Assembly (NCBI GenBank): GCA_013115135.1
Contig: JABANP010000273.1
Span: 1 to 64,000 of the forward strand
Length of the DNA: 64,000 nucleotides
Origin: Perkinsus olseni
Taxonomy: Eukaryota; Perkinsozoa; Perkinsida; Perkinsidae
Direction of reading: 5' to 3'
The position numbers and the translations under genes were made by a program. The notes below the pieces were generated by a model that ran no database searches, had not been told where the DNA came from, and saw nothing but the letters and a program-made list of their open reading frames with translations. This document shows positions 60,801 through 64,000 of this stretch, piece by piece. Position 1 is the first letter of the stretch; the number at the start of each line of letters is the position of its first letter.

Positions 60801-63800
60801 AGGGACCGTCCTTCCTGTACGCATGCTGACGCTCTTGTTCGTTCTTCAACCACAACCTCGTGAGTCGGCCAAGATTCTTCTTACACAGGGTCTTGTCTAC
60901 AGTAGCGCCCCTCTTGATCCTCTCTCGGTTATAATAAGTAGAATTTGTCCACCAATCCGCCTTCGCCTTGACGTACTTGAGAATCATATTCTCGATAGGA
61001 GCTGCCAGACCAGGCACCTTCCAAGGGACGTTGGCCTTCCAGCACCTCCAAGCCTCCGACAAGTGCTGCAGGATCGTACGGGCCTTGTTCGCCTTGACGC
61101 TCTCCGGCATCATATCCAGGATATCATGCATGACTGCGGCACGGAGCTCCAGATCGAAGTGGGCCTCAACTCGCTGCTTGGTAACCGTCTTGGCGATACC
61201 CTTGGTGACACGCCCTTCGAACTGTCGGGCGAGAAGGTTCGACAACCAGCGCTCCAGCAAGGGAACGATCCCTCGGAGGAAGAACAACCAGACGCGCCAC
61301 ATAGGAGCCCAGAAACCGCAGCCAGGACCCTTGCCGACCGCCCCAGAGTTGAATCTGTAGTAGACCAGATGCTTGAGATCCTTGCACATGCGGACTTGTC
61401 GCATCAACCGGTACTTGTAACGGTACATACCAGTAAGCTGGCCGACGTGAGAGAAGATGTACTGAAGACCATCGGCGAGCTGGAACCCATCAATGTTGCC
61501 AAGGCGATACTGGACGTTAGAATCCACGACCAGCTTGGTCAGCCTCAAGATCTCTCGACACAGATGGAAGGCATTACCAAATCTTGACTTCTTCCTCTCC
61601 TTAGTAGTCAACGTCTTGATAGGCTTCAGGTTGAAGTTGTAATCAAGATGCAGATAAGAAAGATTCTTCCTTTGGATGAGCAGCGAAAGCATATTGTACC
61701 CTTGGCGACACACTTGCAGGCCGACCTCGACCCAGTCGAGCTGAGTGCGGTTGAAGAACTTAAGCTTGTGGCATTCCGCGACCAAGTTTCGCTTCTTCAA
61801 CGACTTCGGCGGGCGGTTATGAAGGGAGTTAAGGACCCAGCACTTGAGTAGCTTCTGATAGCTCACGCGGACCTTGACGGGGTACTCCGGCGGGCAGTGT
61901 TCCTTAAACCATTCCCCGACAAGAGGGATATCCTGAGCTCGGCGAGTGCGACCAGAACGCTTGTTGAAGGGATGAGGCGCCCAGAGGAGGTCGATCCCGG
62001 ACGCGGTATCATCAGTATATAAAGGAGTGGTACTGAGGAAAGGGTCCACGCCCTGGGGCATGAAGACATCGGAAATGTCATACCTGCACGAAGAGAAAAG
62101 TGAAGGAATCTTAGGTCGAAGCGTGCCTTACTCGCCCTCGTTCTCGTCCTCAGCATCATCGATCATCTTATCATCATCACCCTCATCAGCCTTCTGCATC
62201 GGCAGGGGGTTGATGACAGCGTCATAGACGTAGGGAGGCAGGTCGGGGTCATCCTGTTTGACGTAGCAGCAGTGAGGAGCATGGTACTTGGCCGCATACA
62301 CCGATCGGGGACGGGAGTTGTACAGGTACGGGAAGGCGATACGGTACTCAGTCCTACCATAAAATGCCAGCTTCAACCTCGGATACGCCCGCCGGGGTAC
62401 TCACCTGACTTGGTTACGGATGATGATCTTGTTGATGTCGTTGAACTCGTTCCAGTCTTCATCCTCCTCGTACATGTCCCGGTACAAGGGTTCGAACTTG
62501 GGACCTCCGGGTATCGCCATGTTCAGCGCCTTAGCCGTCTTGAAGGCCTGCCCGAGCACACAAATGATGACCACGGAGGGCTTCAGCGAGATACAGAAAT
62601 CGTTTACCATAAAACCGAATTCTATCATGAAACGATGAATTTTTACATACATGACAATCTTCCTACCAAATTCTCCCATGAAACTTTCCACAGACTAAAG
62701 TTTTGGTATTAGAATTTTTGAAACAAATCATTATATACCGCAGATAGCCCAAATTTTCTGCCGAGTTAGTTGCTGACGCGTAAACGACGGTGATACGAGA
62801 TGGCAGCCAACGATCGATATTTTTCCATACCACAAAATCAACTCCTCACGATCCAGCACTACCCTCCTCTCACCTCTAGGTCGAAAAGGTAGAAGTAGTT
62901 CCGGTCTACCAAATCCGAGATAAGCTGGCCCGCAAGACGATACAGCACAGACATCTGCGCCAAAGACAGACGCCACTTACGGTAGGAAGTACCATTAACC
63001 TGCTCAGAAAAAACATACCAAAAATTTCGCTCCAAGCCTCCTACTTGTCGCTGACTCGGAGCAGCCTCGCCGTCGTCTGTAGGCATGAGAGGGTTTCGAT
63101 CGTAGAACCAGTCCAGGACGGGTTCATCTTCATCCTCATCCAGCTGAAGTTGGACAGGCTCCGTCGGTTCCACGTCCATAATATTATCAGCGTAATCCAG
63201 GATAGGTTCCTCATCGTCGAAGGGTGGGAAGCGCATACGTTTGAAGTGACGGCGATCACGCTTCTCTCGTCTCATAGCCAACCACATAGTACCCCACTGG
63301 GCGACGTAGACCGGTTCGATGACCCTAGGCACGTCGGCGACGAAGGAGATGGCACCAGTGTTGTGATAGACAACAGACACTTCCCGAGCTTGCTCCCAGG
63401 GCATGGGCATGTTCTCGAGGAGCTTATAGACGGCATGAGGGACGTATCTAAGGTCGAAGGTGGTGAAACACGGAGTGAAAAGATTCCTCCCTACTTGAGA
63501 GCGCCCAGATAAACCCGCTTATCGTGACGGAATTTCTTCTGACTCATGTTACCATGGTCCTTAATAATCTTACGGATGGTTTCTGGCGGCATATCAGGCT
63601 TTTGTTCAGCACCCTGAGAACGACACGGAAAATCTTATCCGTAAAATCCCGACCGTCCAAGTACCATAGGGCCTCCTGCCTGCGCTCCGCCGAACCGTCT
63701 TTTATCCGAGTAACGCTTCTGATTCAGCGCTTGCCACTTCCGAGCCTTCTCGTCCATAATGTCTTCGCGGCTCTTGCCGCCCGGCAAGACTCCCTGCATT

Positions 63801-64000
63801 GGTACGGGTGCTCCGGTGGGAACACCAGCCATCATAGCGGGAGGAGGCGGCATGGGGAAGCCTGAGATGTAAGATGAGTTACGAAAGGAGTGGTATGGCA
63901 GTAGTACCTGGTGGAGGAGGCGGCATCATCCCAGCCATGCCTGGAGGGGGCGGTGGGGGCGCTGGAAAGCCCGGAGGCATCATCCCCGGTGGGGGAACAG
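54890..64000 (-). CDS. PRPF8: Pre-mRNA-processing-splicing factor 8 (PRP8), intron-rich, 5' end off the right edge
   Basis: Central U5 snRNP protein at the catalytic core of the spliceosome, and very highly conserved. From the N-terminus: Pro/Gly-rich start cut by the window edge, [81 protein letters not shown]-type region around [36 protein letters not shown], the long reverse-transcriptase-like part ([31 protein letters not shown]), [20 protein letters not shown], linker and endonuclease-like region ([20 protein letters not shown]), the RNase H-like domain ([20 protein letters not shown]), and the C-terminal Jab1/MPN domain ([26 protein letters not shown]-type block [17 protein letters not shown]) ending DREDVLA. 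At least twelve GT-AG introns are visible, for example GTAGGAGG...GAGCAG (45 nt, about 63045-63001). Confidence 0.97.
58717..58742 (-). repeat. 26-nt intronic sequence shared with centrin intron 1
   Basis: Lies in the PRP8 intron that starts GTAGGTGACGGG and ends TCTGCTTCAG, between KWNTCLIG and LMTYYREA. It matches 16807-16832 at 25 of 26 positions. Confidence 0.75.
60571..60590 (+). repeat. 20-nt GTGGCGCGCGACAT motif in a PRP8 intron
   Basis: AATTTCGTGGCGCGCGACAT, in the 64-nt intron before REELSLIEQ. It is antisense to PRP8, just as the identical copy at 46988-47007 is antisense to the K+ channel gene. Confidence 0.8.

Overview
The window is nuclear DNA of a unicellular eukaryote, most likely an alveolate close to Perkinsus. 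The evidence is a compact genome of near-balanced GC, with genes on both strands and many short GT-AG introns (about 45-100 nt, often starting GTAGG). Several proteins also match lineages with this biology: a large NAD-type glutamate dehydrogenase, a BK-like K+ channel, purple acid phosphatases with the SGGECGVP signature, a WS/DGAT acyltransferase and centrin. The genus is inferred; there is no rRNA or organelle marker here. I found no tRNA, rRNA or CRISPR.

Left part (1-13.2 kb), all on the minus strand: an ankyrin-NAD-glutamate dehydrogenase fusion that runs off the left edge, a Nup160/Nup120-like nucleoporin, a DDX5/DBP2-type RNA helicase, RNase H2 subunit B and a PGES2-like thioredoxin-fold protein. 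From 13.6 to 32.8 kb the genes are on the plus strand: acyl-CoA oxidase, centrin, a WS/DGAT acyltransferase, a DDX49/Dbp8-like helicase, a CLEC16A/FPL-domain protein and an unrecognised multi-pass membrane protein. A small minus-strand hypothetical gene lies at 32.9-33.9 kb. Three tandem purple acid phosphatase genes occupy 34.9-41.6 kb (+). A Ser/Pro-rich hypothetical protein (42.3-43.4 kb) and a heavily split BK-type K+ channel (43.6-50.7 kb, perhaps to 52.5 kb) follow. The right end holds an S1/P1 nuclease (minus) and PRP8 (minus), whose 5' end is beyond the right edge.

Functional themes: acyl-CoA oxidase and WS/DGAT lie two genes apart and act at opposite ends of fatty acid use (oxidation versus neutral lipid storage). 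The PAP array and the nearby S1/P1 nuclease are secreted or surface hydrolases that would suit phosphate and nucleotide scavenging. These are inferences from family and position; there are no operons here.

The most unusual signals are repeats in or near introns. A 26-nt sequence (25/26 identical) is shared by introns of centrin and PRP8. A 20-nt GTGGCGCG-containing motif occurs in introns of PRP8 and the K+ channel, with close variants in centrin and CLEC16A. Several near-perfect foldbacks occur, one as a 14-bp frame-breaking insertion in the dehydrogenase gene. Four conserved genes (DBP2 and all three PAPs) also carry a one-step frameshift; three of the four look like one extra C. These could be assembly errors or something biological, and the sequence alone cannot decide. 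Splice sites were placed by eye from protein similarity and GT-AG signals, so exon edges are approximate except where stated.
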